Shown: positions 8,728 to 18,330 of the stretch, piece after piece
Layout: every line of letters starts with the position of its first letter
Position numbering within the stretch: the first letter of the stretch is position 1
DNA from: Candidatus Eisenbacteria bacterium
GTDB taxonomy: Bacteria > Eisenbacteria > RBG-16-71-46 > CAIMUX01 > JAHJDP01
DNA length: 38,129 nt
Assembly: GCA_018831195.1 (NCBI GenBank)
Contig: JAHJDP010000022.1
Location: 1-38,129, forward strand
Direction: 5' to 3'
The notes under the pieces: model-generated
Told to the model about the DNA's origin: nothing
The model's input: the letters and a program-made list of their open reading frames with translations, nothing else
Databases searched by the model: none
Made by a program: the position numbers and the translations under genes

Positions 8728-8787
8728 TGAAAAGGACGGCATTGGCGGACCCTTCCATACCGGTTTGAACCAATTGGGGATGGTGGC

Positions 8788-10689
8788 ATGAAACCAAGAC
8801 TCTTTCCGGCGCTCTTCTTCCTTCTTACCCTTTCCGGGGCTCTTTTGTTGCCCGCTTGCTCCAAAGCCCCATCTCAGCCGGTCCTGATCGTCGGCATGGA
8901 CGGCGCTGAATGGAATATCATCGAGCCCCTCCTGGCCCAGGGCCGCCTTCCGAATTTGAGCCGGCTCATCAGCAAGGGCGCTGCCGCTCCCCTATCGTCA
9001 TTCGACCCCCTCCTCTCCCCGATCATCTGGACGACGATGGCCACGGGCAAGGGTCCCGACCAGCATGAGATCCTGGATTTCACCATGCCCGATCCCATCA
9101 CTGGCGATCCGATCCCCGTTGTCAGCTGCCAGCGGAAATCAAAAGCCTTCTGGGACATTCTGACGGATAAAAAAATCGACGTCGGCGTTGTGGCCTGGTG
9201 GGCGACCTGGCCCGCCGAGAAGGTCCGGGGGTGTATCGTGTCGGATCGCTTCACGACGCATGCCTTCATCCATTCACCCTCCCAGGTGGAAAAGGTCACC
9301 TATCCAGCGGAGTTCATCAATCGGCTCCAGGACAAGATGATGGGATGGGAAGATGTCTCGTATGAAACGACATCGAGATTTTTGAACATTTCCAATATGG
9401 AATTCGATTCCCACACAGTCTTTGACTTTAAGGATCCCATCACGCATTTCCGGCACATCCATGCTTCCATGCAGAATGTTAAAGAAGCGGCCCTGGAAAT
9501 TTGGCATCGTTATCATCCAAAGGTTCTCGCCGTCTACTTCGAGGGTGTCGACACGGCGAGTCATCTCTTCATGCCCCATGCTCCGCCCCCCTATCCGTAT
9601 TCCAGCGATGAAGACCGGCGGCGGTATGGCCGAACGGTGGAAGAGGTTTATGTCTATCAGGATCAGCTCCTCGGTGAACTTCTGGAAGCGGTCGGCGAGG
9701 ACGCCCGGGTCATGATCGCTTCGGATCACGGCTTTCTTAACGGCTGGCAGCGCCCGCTCGACGCCTCCCCCTCCTTTGACTATGCGACGGCGGCGCAGTG
9801 GCATCGGATGCAAGGGATCTTCGTGCTGAGCGGTCCCGGAATTCAATCCGGCGTCCGTCTGAAACGCGCATCCGTCTTTGATATCACTCCGACCCTTCTC
9901 TACCTCTTGGGCTTGCCCATCGGTGAAGATATGGAAGGCGAGGTTCTGCTTGAAGCCTTTCCCCACGGTTCCCCCCCGCCGGAATCCATTCCCAGCTACG
10001 AAGATCAGGCATGGGCGGCGCAGAGGCGCCGGCAGGCCGAGACTTTCACAATGCCTCAGGATCCGGAACTCATGGAGAAGTTGAAAAGCCTGGGATATAT
10101 CGGCGGCAGCACCGACAGCAAGGCGGTCAGTATTCGCGGGCGTTTGAGCCTGGCCGAGTATTATATCTGGAAGGGAGATGAACGCCGCGCCGAGCGGGAG
10201 CTTCTCCAGCTGCAAAACACCGCGCCGGATTTTGCCGATGCGCCCTATCATCTCGGCCTTTTGAAGATGGCCGCCGAGCAGTGGGGAGAGGCGGAAAGCG
10301 ACTTTCGCCGCACCCTCGAACTGGAGCCCCAGAATCTTCCGGCCCGGCAAAATCTGGCTTATGTTCTGCGGTCACAGGATCGGCGGGAAGAGGCGCTGGA
10401 GCTGCTGAAGGAAACCCGGAATCTGTACCCCCTCGTCCCGGATATTCTTGTCAATATTGCCTTTCTGTATCGAGAGCTCGGACGGCCGGCGGAAGCCTTG
10501 GAGGCCTTGGATAAGGCCATGGAAATCAACCCCCACTCGCATCCGATTCTGGCCCAACGGGCCTTGACGCTGGAGGCGCTGAAACGGGATGAGGCGGCCA
10601 TTGCGGCCTGGAGAAGGGTTCTGGAGTATTGGCCGGCGGATCGGACCGCGAAGGAGCACCTGGAAAGCCTGGAGAAGCAGCAACCCTGA
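8788..10689 (+). CDS. Lipoprotein: alkaline phosphatase/type I phosphodiesterase domain fused to TPRs
   Basis: 633 residues. The signal peptide ends in the lipobox LPAC, with Cys24 as lipid site and Ser25 after it, so it should be a membrane-anchored lipoprotein outside the cytoplasm. The phosphodiesterase/nucleotide pyrophosphatase-type domain (alkaline phosphatase superfamily) shows the metal Asp in GMDGAEW (D38), the nucleophile Thr in IIWTTMATGKG (T82/T83), EGVDTASH (Asp and His ligands) and ASDHGF. It ends near residue 410 with a LMEKLKSLGYIGG segment typical of this family. Four TPR-like repeats follow from about 450 to 630. The substrate is unknown; phosphodiester or phosphonate lipids and glycan headgroups are possible. 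The TPRs suggest a protein partner. Confidence 0.82.
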   Translation: MKPRLFPALFFLLTLSGALLLPACSKAPSQPVLIVGMDGAEWNIIEPLLAQGRLPNLSRLISKGAAAPLSSFDPLLSPIIWTTMATGKGPDQHEILDFTMPDPITGDPIPVVSCQRKSKAFWDILTDKKIDVGVVAWWATWPAEKVRGCIVSDRFTTHAFIHSPSQVEKVTYPAEFINRLQDKMMGWEDVSYETTSRFLNISNMEFDSHTVFDFKDPITHFRHIHASMQNVKEAALEIWHRYHPKVLAVYFEGVDTASHLFMPHAPPPYPYSSDEDRRRYGRTVEEVYVYQDQLLGELLEAVGEDARVMIASDHGFLNGWQRPLDASPSFDYATAAQWHRMQGIFVLSGPGIQSGVRLKRASVFDITPTLLYLLGLPIGEDMEGEVLLEAFPHGSPPPESIPSYEDQAWAAQRRRQAETFTMPQDPELMEKLKSLGYIGGSTDSKAVSIRGRLSLAEYYIWKGDERRAERELLQLQNTAPDFADAPYHLGLLKMAAEQWGEAESDFRRTLELEPQNLPARQNLAYVLRSQDRREEALELLKETRNLYPLVPDILVNIAFLYRELGRPAEALEALDKAMEINPHSHPILAQRALTLEALKRDEAAIAAWRRVLEYWPADRTAKEHLESLEKQQP

Positions 10690-10841
10690 TCCCTTGATGT
10701 TAACTGTAACGTTCACTGTCTATTCAAGATAGCTCAAGCATCGACCGATCCTTCAAAAGAGGCCGTTTCGGGTAATATGGCTCGAACGCCCGGCACCGGT
10801 AGCGTCATCAATTCCTGAATATGACTGCATGAGCTGGAGGT

Positions 10842-11135
10842 ATGATGTCCACTTCAAACCACATGTCACGGATTCCGTCTCTTAATCCATCCGGGGAGCA
10901 GAAGAATTCCTGGGGTCCGGCTCTTCGCCGCTGGTTCATTTTGGGTGGTCTTTTGGCTTTTGGCCTTGGCGGATGGGCCATGGGATGCGCCACGGCGCCC
11001 CCACCGCCGCCGCCGAAAATTGAGATCCGCCCCGCCCGTCCCCATGCCCGCGCTGTCTGGGTGGCTGGACACTGGCAATGGAAGGGGAAGAGGAACGGCC
11101 ATGTCTGGATTCCGGGGCACTGGAAAGCCAATTAG
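10842..11135 (+). CDS. Small YXWXGXW-repeat-type lipoprotein
   Basis: 97 residues. A hydrophobic helix (about 32-48) ends in a lipobox-like WAMGC followed by a proline run (ATAPPPPPPK). The rest holds two aromatic repeats, VWVAGHWQW and VWIPGHW, of the W-x-x-G-x-W/YXWXGXW family found in small outer-membrane lipoproteins of unknown role. GGAGG ends one base before the first ATG (10842), so the in-frame ATG at 10845, or a later one at 10863, is the likelier start. The N-terminal extension of about 30 residues before the hydrophobic part is long for a signal peptide. Confidence 0.7.
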   Translation: MMSTSNHMSRIPSLNPSGEQKNSWGPALRRWFILGGLLAFGLGGWAMGCATAPPPPPPKIEIRPARPHARAVWVAGHWQWKGKRNGHVWIPGHWKAN

Positions 11136-11145
11136 CTAGACCGGA

Positions 11146-12831
11146 TTAGAAGGCATAAACAAAGAGCAGGCGGGCCGATGTCGGTTGCTGCACTTGCCAC
11201 ATATTTTTCATCTCATGGCTGAAGAGCTTCTCATCATTATTGGATAATTCGGTCGTCTGCGTGATGAGGTAGGCAAGGGGAAGCTGCAATGTCAAGAAGG
11301 TCTGGATCGGTCCCCTGCCGAAAGAAAGCCCGACACCGCCCGTCATCCATGTTTCATTTCTATAATTGTTCCGGTGGTGGGTTTGATAGAACTTATACGA
11401 CATCCCGCCCTCCGGAATTTCTGAGTTGCCGTAGATTTTTTCCTCGTGTGTGAATTTTTTTAAGATGGTGAGTTTTGAAAGGATGGACAGCCGGCGATAG
11501 ACGCCGATGGAGGACCCGGTTTCGAAGCCTGTTGCGAAGAACCACTCACTCCCCTTCGAATACGATTCCCAGGACGGGCTCCACCCCATATATGGATCCG
11601 TCGACCAAAGAACACCCGGTTGCTCGGAATGGCTGACGCTGTTCCAGCGCATTTGTGTGTTCTCCATTCCGGAATGGGTATATTCGAGGAGCAGGCCGAA
11701 ATCGAGATACCCGCCGCGCAGTTCATAATTTAAAAATGGATTGGCTTCGACGGCGATCTCCTTCTTGCTTTCTTCCCAATCAGGATCGCTTTCCACCAGC
11801 TTATTTACCGCGGTTTTTGAGTGGGAGCCGTGTTGAAGGAAAAAAAGTACTCCTCCCTTGGCGCTTCCGTGTTCGCAGAGGGTGACTTTGGAATAAGCCC
11901 TGATCAGCCGCTCACCATTACGATCCCGCCACAATTCATCAACATGATAATCGCCTTCGACTTCTGAACCCTCATCATAGCTCCAGCGATAGTTATCTCC
12001 TTCTTCAACATGGGAACGGTACCGGATGCCGGTCTTGTAATTTCCCTCATGCTCAAAACTGGCCTGAAGATCAAGCTCGTGTCCCTGATAAACGGTATAA
12101 TCTGAAAGGTAAAAGGCGTCGGTATTGATATGCGAATAGCCGAATATATGATTACAACCCGTGGTCGCCCATCCCCAGGTAAGATGAGGGGTGTCATAGG
12201 TCACGCCGCCACGGGTGAATTTGATATATCCATCCGGCCGTTCCGAAGTCTTTTTTGTGTAGTGGACTTTGAAACCGAATGGATCATTGAAAAGTTCGTT
12301 CGCGTAAATCAGCTTCAGGTCATAATCAGCCCTCGCTCCATTCGTTTCCCCTTGAAATGGGACCATATAGTATGACGCGGTTTCGCCTGAACTCTCGCTG
12401 GCCCTTCCGACGCCGTCAGAGCGGAGTTCCATATCCATTGTCGTCCTACCGAGTTCCACGAGAAATTTGCCGTAACGTGTCGACGTGAGCCCCCCAACCG
12501 TCGTTTGGCGCTGGTAGATGTAAGATGAAACCCGCATCCAGGAATGAACACTTTTCGGATCTCCTTCATAGCCTTGCGGCGGCGCAAATTCCACATTTTG
12601 ATAATTATTTGTATAAGTTTCTGACGGCCGTTTGGTTATATCCGTAACATCCCCTTGCCACGGGAGGTTTTGAGGATTTGCATAAACGAAAACCCCGCGG
12701 TCCGGCCATTTTAGAATGTCATGGGGATAGGCGAAAATTGTTTCATAGGGGTTGCTTCCAACTGTAAAAGAAGGATTTGCGAAGGCGGCGGCGGGCAATA
12801 GAAAGAAAATGAATGTCAGGGATTTGTGCAT
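11146..12831 (-). CDS. Predicted outer-membrane beta-barrel protein, family not recognised
   Basis: 561 residues from the ATG at 12831, preceded by GAGGTCGGTC; an alternative ATG lies at 12843. The signal peptide ends AAAFA. The rest is rich in alternating hydrophobic and polar strands with many Tyr, Trp, Gly and Asn, and it ends in an aromatic residue after SARLLFVYAF, the classic C-terminal beta-signal of outer-membrane barrels. Only two cysteines are present and no enzyme motif was seen. About 18-24 strands would fit the length. It is monocistronic. A porin, adhesin or assembly role cannot be told from the sequence. Confidence 0.7.
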   Translation of the reverse strand: MHKSLTFIFFLLPAAAFANPSFTVGSNPYETIFAYPHDILKWPDRGVFVYANPQNLPWQGDVTDITKRPSETYTNNYQNVEFAPPQGYEGDPKSVHSWMRVSSYIYQRQTTVGGLTSTRYGKFLVELGRTTMDMELRSDGVGRASESSGETASYYMVPFQGETNGARADYDLKLIYANELFNDPFGFKVHYTKKTSERPDGYIKFTRGGVTYDTPHLTWGWATTGCNHIFGYSHINTDAFYLSDYTVYQGHELDLQASFEHEGNYKTGIRYRSHVEEGDNYRWSYDEGSEVEGDYHVDELWRDRNGERLIRAYSKVTLCEHGSAKGGVLFFLQHGSHSKTAVNKLVESDPDWEESKKEIAVEANPFLNYELRGGYLDFGLLLEYTHSGMENTQMRWNSVSHSEQPGVLWSTDPYMGWSPSWESYSKGSEWFFATGFETGSSIGVYRRLSILSKLTILKKFTHEEKIYGNSEIPEGGMSYKFYQTHHRNNYRNETWMTGGVGLSFGRGPIQTFLTLQLPLAYLITQTTELSNNDEKLFSHEMKNMWQVQQPTSARLLFVYAF

Positions 12832-13064
12832 GACCGACCTCATGTTGTGATGAGATTATCTGAAATTCACGGCATATCGAGCGATTCTTCTATTCATCGG
12901 TGATGACGGGCAAATCCTGCAGAGGTCAAGGCGGCCGGAATCAGGGCCGTTCCACTTATGGCTCATCTCTCCCATGAAAACGGTTATCGAATTGCGAAAA
13001 GGAAGGCAGGACCATTGCAAAACAGCTAACGGTCCGAATTCGTCATGATGACGGCCATTAGATC

Positions 13065-13895
13065 TCAGAGGGGAAGGCCCTTAAGGATTTTCAGGAGTTC
13101 CGCTCTGTCTTTGCACCGGGCCACGCCGAGAATCCCCCGGCTCGTACTGGTAATACCTATCGTTCCCTTGTACGGTATCTCCTTCAATAATATCAAGCGG
13201 CCGTCAAGGGTCTCGGCCTTCCACTTGGCGCTGAGCTTCGACCAGACAACCTGATGGTCCTCGCCGGCGCCGGGAACAATGTGGAAATACTGAACCCGCC
13301 CTCCGTCCGGGTATTTGTATAAGGCGTGCAGACAATTCCGAAGCTCTCGGAGTCCCAGGAAGCTCTCCCGGGTATATTCGATCGACCCCGCTATCCGCCC
13401 CTGTGCCGGCAGCCGATTGAACTCCTGAGGAAGCTCGTCGGTGCCGGGAAGGGCCGCGGCGATCTTTCTGAGAAGGTCAAGGCCGGCGGCGGGCGGCATC
13501 TCCCCTCCCGAGGCTTCGACTTTTACATAGGTCCGGTCTTTGAACATCAGCCATTGATACGGCGGCGAAGCCGCCCCCTCGGCGCCGATCTTGATCGTTT
13601 CGGCGCTGCCGGATCGCTCCAATCGATAGATGCCGAAAGCGTTCAAACAGCTTCCCATATTGTACAATTCGACCGTCGCCGAGACTCCGCCTTGGGAGAG
13701 CTCGGCCGTGTCAAGTTCTTGAAATCCGTAGGCTAGAAATTGATCCGCGGCTCCATCGATGACTTCCCAAAGATTCCCGGGGCCGAAATTTTCAGAGTCT
13801 CCGGAGGGAATCCAGCCGGCAATCGATGGAAATTCCGCCGCAACGGGAGCGGCGGAGATTCCTATCAGCATGATGAGGAGGATGGTAAACCGCAT
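13065..13895 (-). CDS. DUF6599-like exported protein
   Basis: 276 residues. A signal peptide (LIMLIGISAAPVAA) is followed by a domain that I read as DUF6599: the segment LWEVIDGAADQFLAYGF and the later ELYNMGSCLNAFGIYRLE are its conserved parts. The function of the family is not known. It begins 22 bases after the stop of the Fe-S aldo/keto reductase gene and is probably co-transcribed, which suggests a periplasmic partner or accessory role for that enzyme. The family assignment is from memory of its conserved motif and should be treated as probable. Confidence 0.7.
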   Translation of the reverse strand: MRFTILLIMLIGISAAPVAAEFPSIAGWIPSGDSENFGPGNLWEVIDGAADQFLAYGFQELDTAELSQGGVSATVELYNMGSCLNAFGIYRLERSGSAETIKIGAEGAASPPYQWLMFKDRTYVKVEASGGEMPPAAGLDLLRKIAAALPGTDELPQEFNRLPAQGRIAGSIEYTRESFLGLRELRNCLHALYKYPDGGRVQYFHIVPGAGEDHQVVWSKLSAKWKAETLDGRLILLKEIPYKGTIGITSTSRGILGVARCKDRAELLKILKGLPL

Positions 13896-13917
13896 CGTTT
13901 ACCCCTTTCCCTATGCT

Positions 13918-15312
13918 TTATGCAAGTTTCAAGAGTGAATGCGCCTTCATCATCTGAAGCGGGACATTGACACCGTGCGGGCATGCATTTTTGCAGGGCG
14001 CCGCGCAATCGGCGCAACGCTCGGCGTCACAGCCCTCCAGCTTTGCATACTTCTTCATGGCCAGTTTCTCGCGATGCTGCCGGGCGAAGTAGTATGAATA
14101 GCGCATAATCGTGCTCACCGGAACCTGGTGCGGGCACGCGGAAAGACAGGTCGCGCAGGCATGCCGGCAATACTGATCGCCGAAGGCCGCCGCATAATCC
14201 TCCAGAAACTCCCGGTCCGCCTGCGCCAGTTCCGTTCCCGTCACAGGGAGAACATCATCGATCGATTCGAAGTCAGGCATCGACACGGTGACGGTATGCA
14301 TCTCCGGATTCGAGAGGATCCACTGAATCGATTTGGCCCGAAGTTCCTCGTTGGTCTTGATCCCGTACTTTGCGGCGAACGGCTTGATCCTTGCGGTCGT
14401 CTCAGCCTGGCCTTCGAGCCATTGGATAATCCGCTGGATTGAAACGGATCGTTCGACACCCCTGGCCTCCATCCTTTCGATATACTCAAGATAATCGCCG
14501 GTGGGATTCTCCGGATCAAAAGGATCAAGCTCCAGATAGCCGGGCATTGATTTCATCGCCGTGGTTCCCACGTCATTCTTTTTGCAGCAGGCGAGAACCC
14601 TATCGCCCTCCTCACTGTTTAGGAAGTTGTAGGCCAAAAGCATCAGATCGAATCGCCCATCCTCCGCGGCGGCGCATAGAACCTGTTCCATACTGTTTTG
14701 GTCTTCCCGGTACGGGCCATGCGAAGAAATTCCGACAAACCGGATTTTCCCATCCGCCTTCAGCCGTGCTGTCGCTTTGTGGAAAGCTTTATGCGGGATC
14801 AGCGACACATTAGCGACGGAGTGCAGACAAAAAGCATCAGCATAGCCGGTCTTCAGCCGATCCAGGCACTGCCCGAATCGCTGCAGGATCTCCGCTTCGT
14901 CAGTATCAGGTTCAACCGCCACCTTTGTCGTGATAAAGATCTTTTTGCGGTTCATGAATTCCATGGCCCCGCCGATCTTCATCTCCGAATCTCCGTTCCC
15001 ATACGATTCAGCGACATCAAAATAGTTTATCCCTTTGTCATAGGCATACCGCACAACCTCGGGCTCAGAGAGGCTGCCGCAACCGAGGCTGATGTCGGAA
15101 ACCATGAAACCGGTCCGGCCGAGTTTCCGGTATCGTTGGATTCCATCCTTCTTGGCGCCGGGCGCCGCATCCTCCCAATCAAAAGCTTTGGATCCGATGG
15201 GCGAAAGAAGCAGCCCCCCTCCCGCGGCCAGCGCGCCCCCGGTCTTTAAGAATGAACGGCGTGAGAAAAGATCGCCGCGATCGGCCTTTCCAGTTCTACT
15301 TTTCGTCATCAC
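13918..15312 (-). CDS. Tat-exported aldo/keto reductase with C-terminal 4Fe-4S clusters
   Basis: 464 residues. A twin-arginine signal (RRSFLKTGGALAAGGGLLLS) indicates folded export. The aldo/keto reductase TIM barrel starts with YRKLGRTGFMVSDISLG and includes DVAESYGNGDSE, with the catalytic Tyr in that motif and Lys in ITTKV. The C-terminus carries Cys-rich ferredoxin-like segments: CRHACATCLSACP and, about 45 residues later, CDAERCADCAAPCKNACP, so two iron-sulfur clusters are likely. This architecture is known as an Fe-S aldo/keto reductase; physiological substrates are not established. Ribosome-binding sequence GAGAGGTG precedes the ATG. It is the first gene of an operon with the DUF6599-like gene. 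Confidence 0.85.
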   Translation of the reverse strand: MMTKSRTGKADRGDLFSRRSFLKTGGALAAGGGLLLSPIGSKAFDWEDAAPGAKKDGIQRYRKLGRTGFMVSDISLGCGSLSEPEVVRYAYDKGINYFDVAESYGNGDSEMKIGGAMEFMNRKKIFITTKVAVEPDTDEAEILQRFGQCLDRLKTGYADAFCLHSVANVSLIPHKAFHKATARLKADGKIRFVGISSHGPYREDQNSMEQVLCAAAEDGRFDLMLLAYNFLNSEEGDRVLACCKKNDVGTTAMKSMPGYLELDPFDPENPTGDYLEYIERMEARGVERSVSIQRIIQWLEGQAETTARIKPFAAKYGIKTNEELRAKSIQWILSNPEMHTVTVSMPDFESIDDVLPVTGTELAQADREFLEDYAAAFGDQYCRHACATCLSACPHQVPVSTIMRYSYYFARQHREKLAMKKYAKLEGCDAERCADCAAPCKNACPHGVNVPLQMMKAHSLLKLA

Positions 15313-15473
15313 CTCTCCTCCCCATCATAACCCCGTTAAGAACCCGCTAATAATCCCGCTCCTGAAAGATAACATGAACCATCCTCCGCGTCAGGAATTC
15401 TTCGGGTAGGAACCGGACGGCATGCTATAAATCCCAAAGGGGTTATTAAGAGGGTCATTGAAGGAGTCAATGT

Positions 15474-15971
15474 ATGAAGAAGATCCACCGGCCCGTCGTC
15501 GGCATTATGGGCGGATCGACCTGCTCAAAGGAGCTTTACAATGACACGCGCCTCATGGCCGGAAAATTGGCGGCGAGGGGCGTTGTTATCCTTTGCGGCG
15601 GAGGTTCCGGCATTATGGAAGCGGCCGCGCGCGGCGCCTCCGAGTCGGGTGGATTGACCCTCGGCATCCTGCCGGGAAGCAGCGCCGGCCAAACCCCTCC
15701 CAACCGCTGGATTCAGATCCCCATCTACACCGGTCTCTCGGATGCCCGCAATGCGGTGAATGTGCGTTCTTCCCAGGCAATTCTGGCTGTCGGGGGATCC
15801 TATGGCACCCTCTCCGAAATCGCTCTGGCGCTTAAGATCGGGAAACCGGTTGTGACCTACAAAACCTGGGATCTGCCCCCGCCGCCGACCGGCGATCGCG
15901 GGCCGCTCCATGCCGCCGGAAATCCAGATGAGGCCGTGCGCCTTCTGTTGGATCTGGTTGAAATGGAATGA
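15474..15971 (+). CDS. TIGR00725/LOG-like nucleotide-binding protein
   Basis: 165 residues, a compact Rossmann fold of the LOG/TIGR00725 type. Visible features are GIMGGSTCSKE at the N-terminus, LCGGGSGIMEAAARGA in the phosphate-binding loop (the PGGxGTxxE region appears as GGSYGTLSEIALAL) and SSQAILAVGG. Relatives are cytokinin-riboside 5'-monophosphate phosphoribohydrolases or uncharacterised nucleotide-binding proteins. In this copy the usual PGG is GGS, so enzyme activity is uncertain. AAGGAG precedes the ATG by eight bases, and TATAAA at 15425-15430 may be a -10 element. Confidence 0.78.
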   Translation: MKKIHRPVVGIMGGSTCSKELYNDTRLMAGKLAARGVVILCGGGSGIMEAAARGASESGGLTLGILPGSSAGQTPPNRWIQIPIYTGLSDARNAVNVRSSQAILAVGGSYGTLSEIALALKIGKPVVTYKTWDLPPPPTGDRGPLHAAGNPDEAVRLLLDLVEME

Positions 15972-16052
15972 ATTTATCGGGCAACATCCGCGTAGTCCCC
16001 TCGTATGGATTACTAATCGTCGGCAAACCACCGGATTCGGGGAGAACCCTGC

Positions 16053-16964
16053 ATGAACACCGTTGAGATTCAAAATGTTACAAAAACCTTCGGCCATCAT
16101 ATCGCCGTCAATGATCTATCGCTCAATGTCCCCCAGGGCTGCATCTATGGCTTCATAGGCCCCAACGGATCGGGAAAGACGACGACACTGCGTATGATCA
16201 TGAACATTTTCTATCCCGACGGCGGTTCCATCCGCATCTTTGATAAGTCCGGACAACCGGTCTTGCCCGATAGTATCGGTTATTTGCCTGAAGAGCGGGG
16301 GCTTTATAAAAAAATGAAGGTTCGTGAAGTTCTTCAGTTTTATGGAGAGCTGAAGAGCGGCCGGAATGTCGACAAGGAAATCGATCACTGGCTGAAAAAG
16401 CTCGACCTTGCTGATTGGGCCCAGAAAAAGGTGGAAACCCTCAGCAAAGGGATGGCGCAAAAGGTTCAGTTTATTTCCACCGTCGTTTCAAAACCCGAGA
16501 TCGTTATCCTCGATGAGCCTTTCACCGGGCTTGATCCCGTGAATACCGAGGTGATCAGAAAGTCTCTCCTTGAGCTTCGGAACGGGGGAATGACGATCAT
16601 CCTCAGTACGCATGACATGGGTACCGCGGAAACGATGTGTGATTACATCTTCATGATTTTCAAGGGCAGGAAGGTTCTCGACGGAACCCTCTCATCGATA
16701 CAGGCATCCTACGGCCATGACACCGTTCGCATTCGATCGGAGGGGGGCGCCTCCGTTCTCGAGGGCATTCCCGGTGTCGAAAGAATTCAGGATTTCGGAA
16801 AGATGCAGGAACTCCGCATGGCAAAGGAAACAGATCCCCAGAAAGTTCTGGCTGAAATCATCGCACGAACCCGAGTGGACAGGTTCGAAGTCGCCAGGCC
16901 CTCGCTCCACGACATCTTCATTCGAATAGCCGGGCCTGAGGCCAAGGAGGTGTCCCATGCATAA
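16053..16964 (+). CDS. ABC-2 exporter ATP-binding protein (NatA-like)
   Basis: 303 residues. Walker A (GPNGSGKTT, about residues 36-44), the signature LSKGMAQKVQF, Walker B (IVILDEPFTGLD) and the H-loop (STHDM) are all intact. A C-terminal DUF4162-like domain (about 225-300) fits NatA-type ATPases. It overlaps the start of the permease gene by eight bases, so the two are translated together. They should form an export system of the sodium/drug/lipid ABC-2 type; the substrate cannot be told. GGGGAGAAC precedes the ATG. Confidence 0.92.
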   Translation: MNTVEIQNVTKTFGHHIAVNDLSLNVPQGCIYGFIGPNGSGKTTTLRMIMNIFYPDGGSIRIFDKSGQPVLPDSIGYLPEERGLYKKMKVREVLQFYGELKSGRNVDKEIDHWLKKLDLADWAQKKVETLSKGMAQKVQFISTVVSKPEIVILDEPFTGLDPVNTEVIRKSLLELRNGGMTIILSTHDMGTAETMCDYIFMIFKGRKVLDGTLSSIQASYGHDTVRIRSEGGASVLEGIPGVERIQDFGKMQELRMAKETDPQKVLAEIIARTRVDRFEVARPSLHDIFIRIAGPEAKEVSHA

Positions 16965-18270
16965 GATCCTCCGAATCGCCAAGCGGGAATACAAAGCCGC
17001 CGTTCGAACCAAGGGTTTCATTATCGGTCTCGTCCTCGCGCCGGTTCTCATGGGAGGAAGCGGCATCGCGATGGTTCTTTTCGAGAAGCATGTCGATACA
17101 ACTGATAAAAAGATCGTTGTCATTGATCACTCAGGCCTGGTGGCGCCGGTCCTTGAACAGGCGGCGAAGAATAGAAACGAAAACGAAATCCATGACAAAA
17201 TCACCGGGAAGAAAATCAAACCGGCTTTCATTGTCGAGATTGAAGATCCGCAAGAAAATGATCTCAATGCGCAGCGCTTGGCCTTGTCGAAAAGGGTCCG
17301 GAGCAAGGAGATTCACGCCTTTCTCGAAATCAATGAGAATGTGCTCCATCCCGATACCAGTCACGCCGCCCGCATCGCCTATTATGCCGAGAACGCCTCA
17401 ATGGATGAACTGAGGGGCTGGTTTGGATGGCCGATCAACAACTATCTCCGCCGACAACGCCTTGAATCGGCCGGCGTCAATCCTGACGCGGTTCGGAACC
17501 TCTTTGACTGGATCGATATCGAGGGGATGGGACTGGTCTCCACCGATGAGGAAACCGGCGAAATCATAGAAGCCCGCCGGAGCAGCGAGGGTGAGGCTCT
17601 GCTGATCCCGCTCGTCTTCGGGATGATGATGTTCATGATGATCATGATGGGGGCCATGCCGCTCCTCAGCGCCGTTATGGAGGAAAAGAATCAGAGGATC
17701 GCCGAAGTCATGCTTGGTTCTGTCAAACCCTCTGAATTTATGGCCGGTAAAGTGATCGGCGGTGTCGGCGTTTCCCTTACGGCTTCTTTGGTTTATATCG
17801 TGATCGGGTCTTTGAGCACCAGCCGGATGGGTTTGACGGAGCTCGTTCCCTACCATCTTATCCCCTGGTTTCTGAGTTATATGTTGCTGGCTATTATTCT
17901 CTTCGGCTCTCTGAATGCGGCCCTCGGATCGGCTTGCAATGACCAGAAGGACGCCCAACAGCTTTCCTTCCCGGCGATGATCCCGGCGATGATCCCCATG
18001 TTCGTATTGATACCGGTTATCCGGGAACCCCTCGGCACCCTGGCGACGGCGATGTCCTTGATACCGTTTTGGACGCCGGTGGTCATGTTGCTGAGGTTAG
18101 GGACCCCGGTCGAAATCCCGGCTTGGCAGCCCTGGGTTGGTCTGGCGGGGATGATTCTCTTCACCATGTTCGGCGTCTGGGCCGGGGGCCGGATTTTCCG
18201 GATCGGGATCCTGATGCAGGGCAGACCGCCGCGACTGGCGGATCTGGTCCGCTGGGCCATCCGCGGTTAA
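16957..18270 (+). CDS. ABC-2 transporter permease (NatB-like)
   Basis: 437 residues. One N-terminal membrane helix (about 20-45) is followed by a large extracytoplasmic domain (about 50-215) and then five or six C-terminal helices, the usual ABC2_membrane_3 layout. The NatB-like motif EEKNQRIAEVMLGSVKP, between the second and third helices, is present. A Met-rich helix (FGMMMFMMIMMGAMPLL) is striking. It is coupled to the ATPase gene by an eight-base overlap with GGAGGTG just upstream of its ATG. Confidence 0.9.
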   Translation: MHKILRIAKREYKAAVRTKGFIIGLVLAPVLMGGSGIAMVLFEKHVDTTDKKIVVIDHSGLVAPVLEQAAKNRNENEIHDKITGKKIKPAFIVEIEDPQENDLNAQRLALSKRVRSKEIHAFLEINENVLHPDTSHAARIAYYAENASMDELRGWFGWPINNYLRRQRLESAGVNPDAVRNLFDWIDIEGMGLVSTDEETGEIIEARRSSEGEALLIPLVFGMMMFMMIMMGAMPLLSAVMEEKNQRIAEVMLGSVKPSEFMAGKVIGGVGVSLTASLVYIVIGSLSTSRMGLTELVPYHLIPWFLSYMLLAIILFGSLNAALGSACNDQKDAQQLSFPAMIPAMIPMFVLIPVIREPLGTLATAMSLIPFWTPVVMLLRLGTPVEIPAWQPWVGLAGMILFTMFGVWAGGRIFRIGILMQGRPPRLADLVRWAIRG

Positions 18271-18330
18271 AATCATTTTATTTCGGGGGAACCTAGAAGG
18301 CGAAGGGTATCAAGACGGTTGCCGGAGCGA

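Noticed and set aside
9274-10350. Minus-strand frame of 358 codons inside the phosphodiesterase-TPR gene
   Set aside because: It is a shadow of a well-supported lipoprotein gene with intact active-site motifs.
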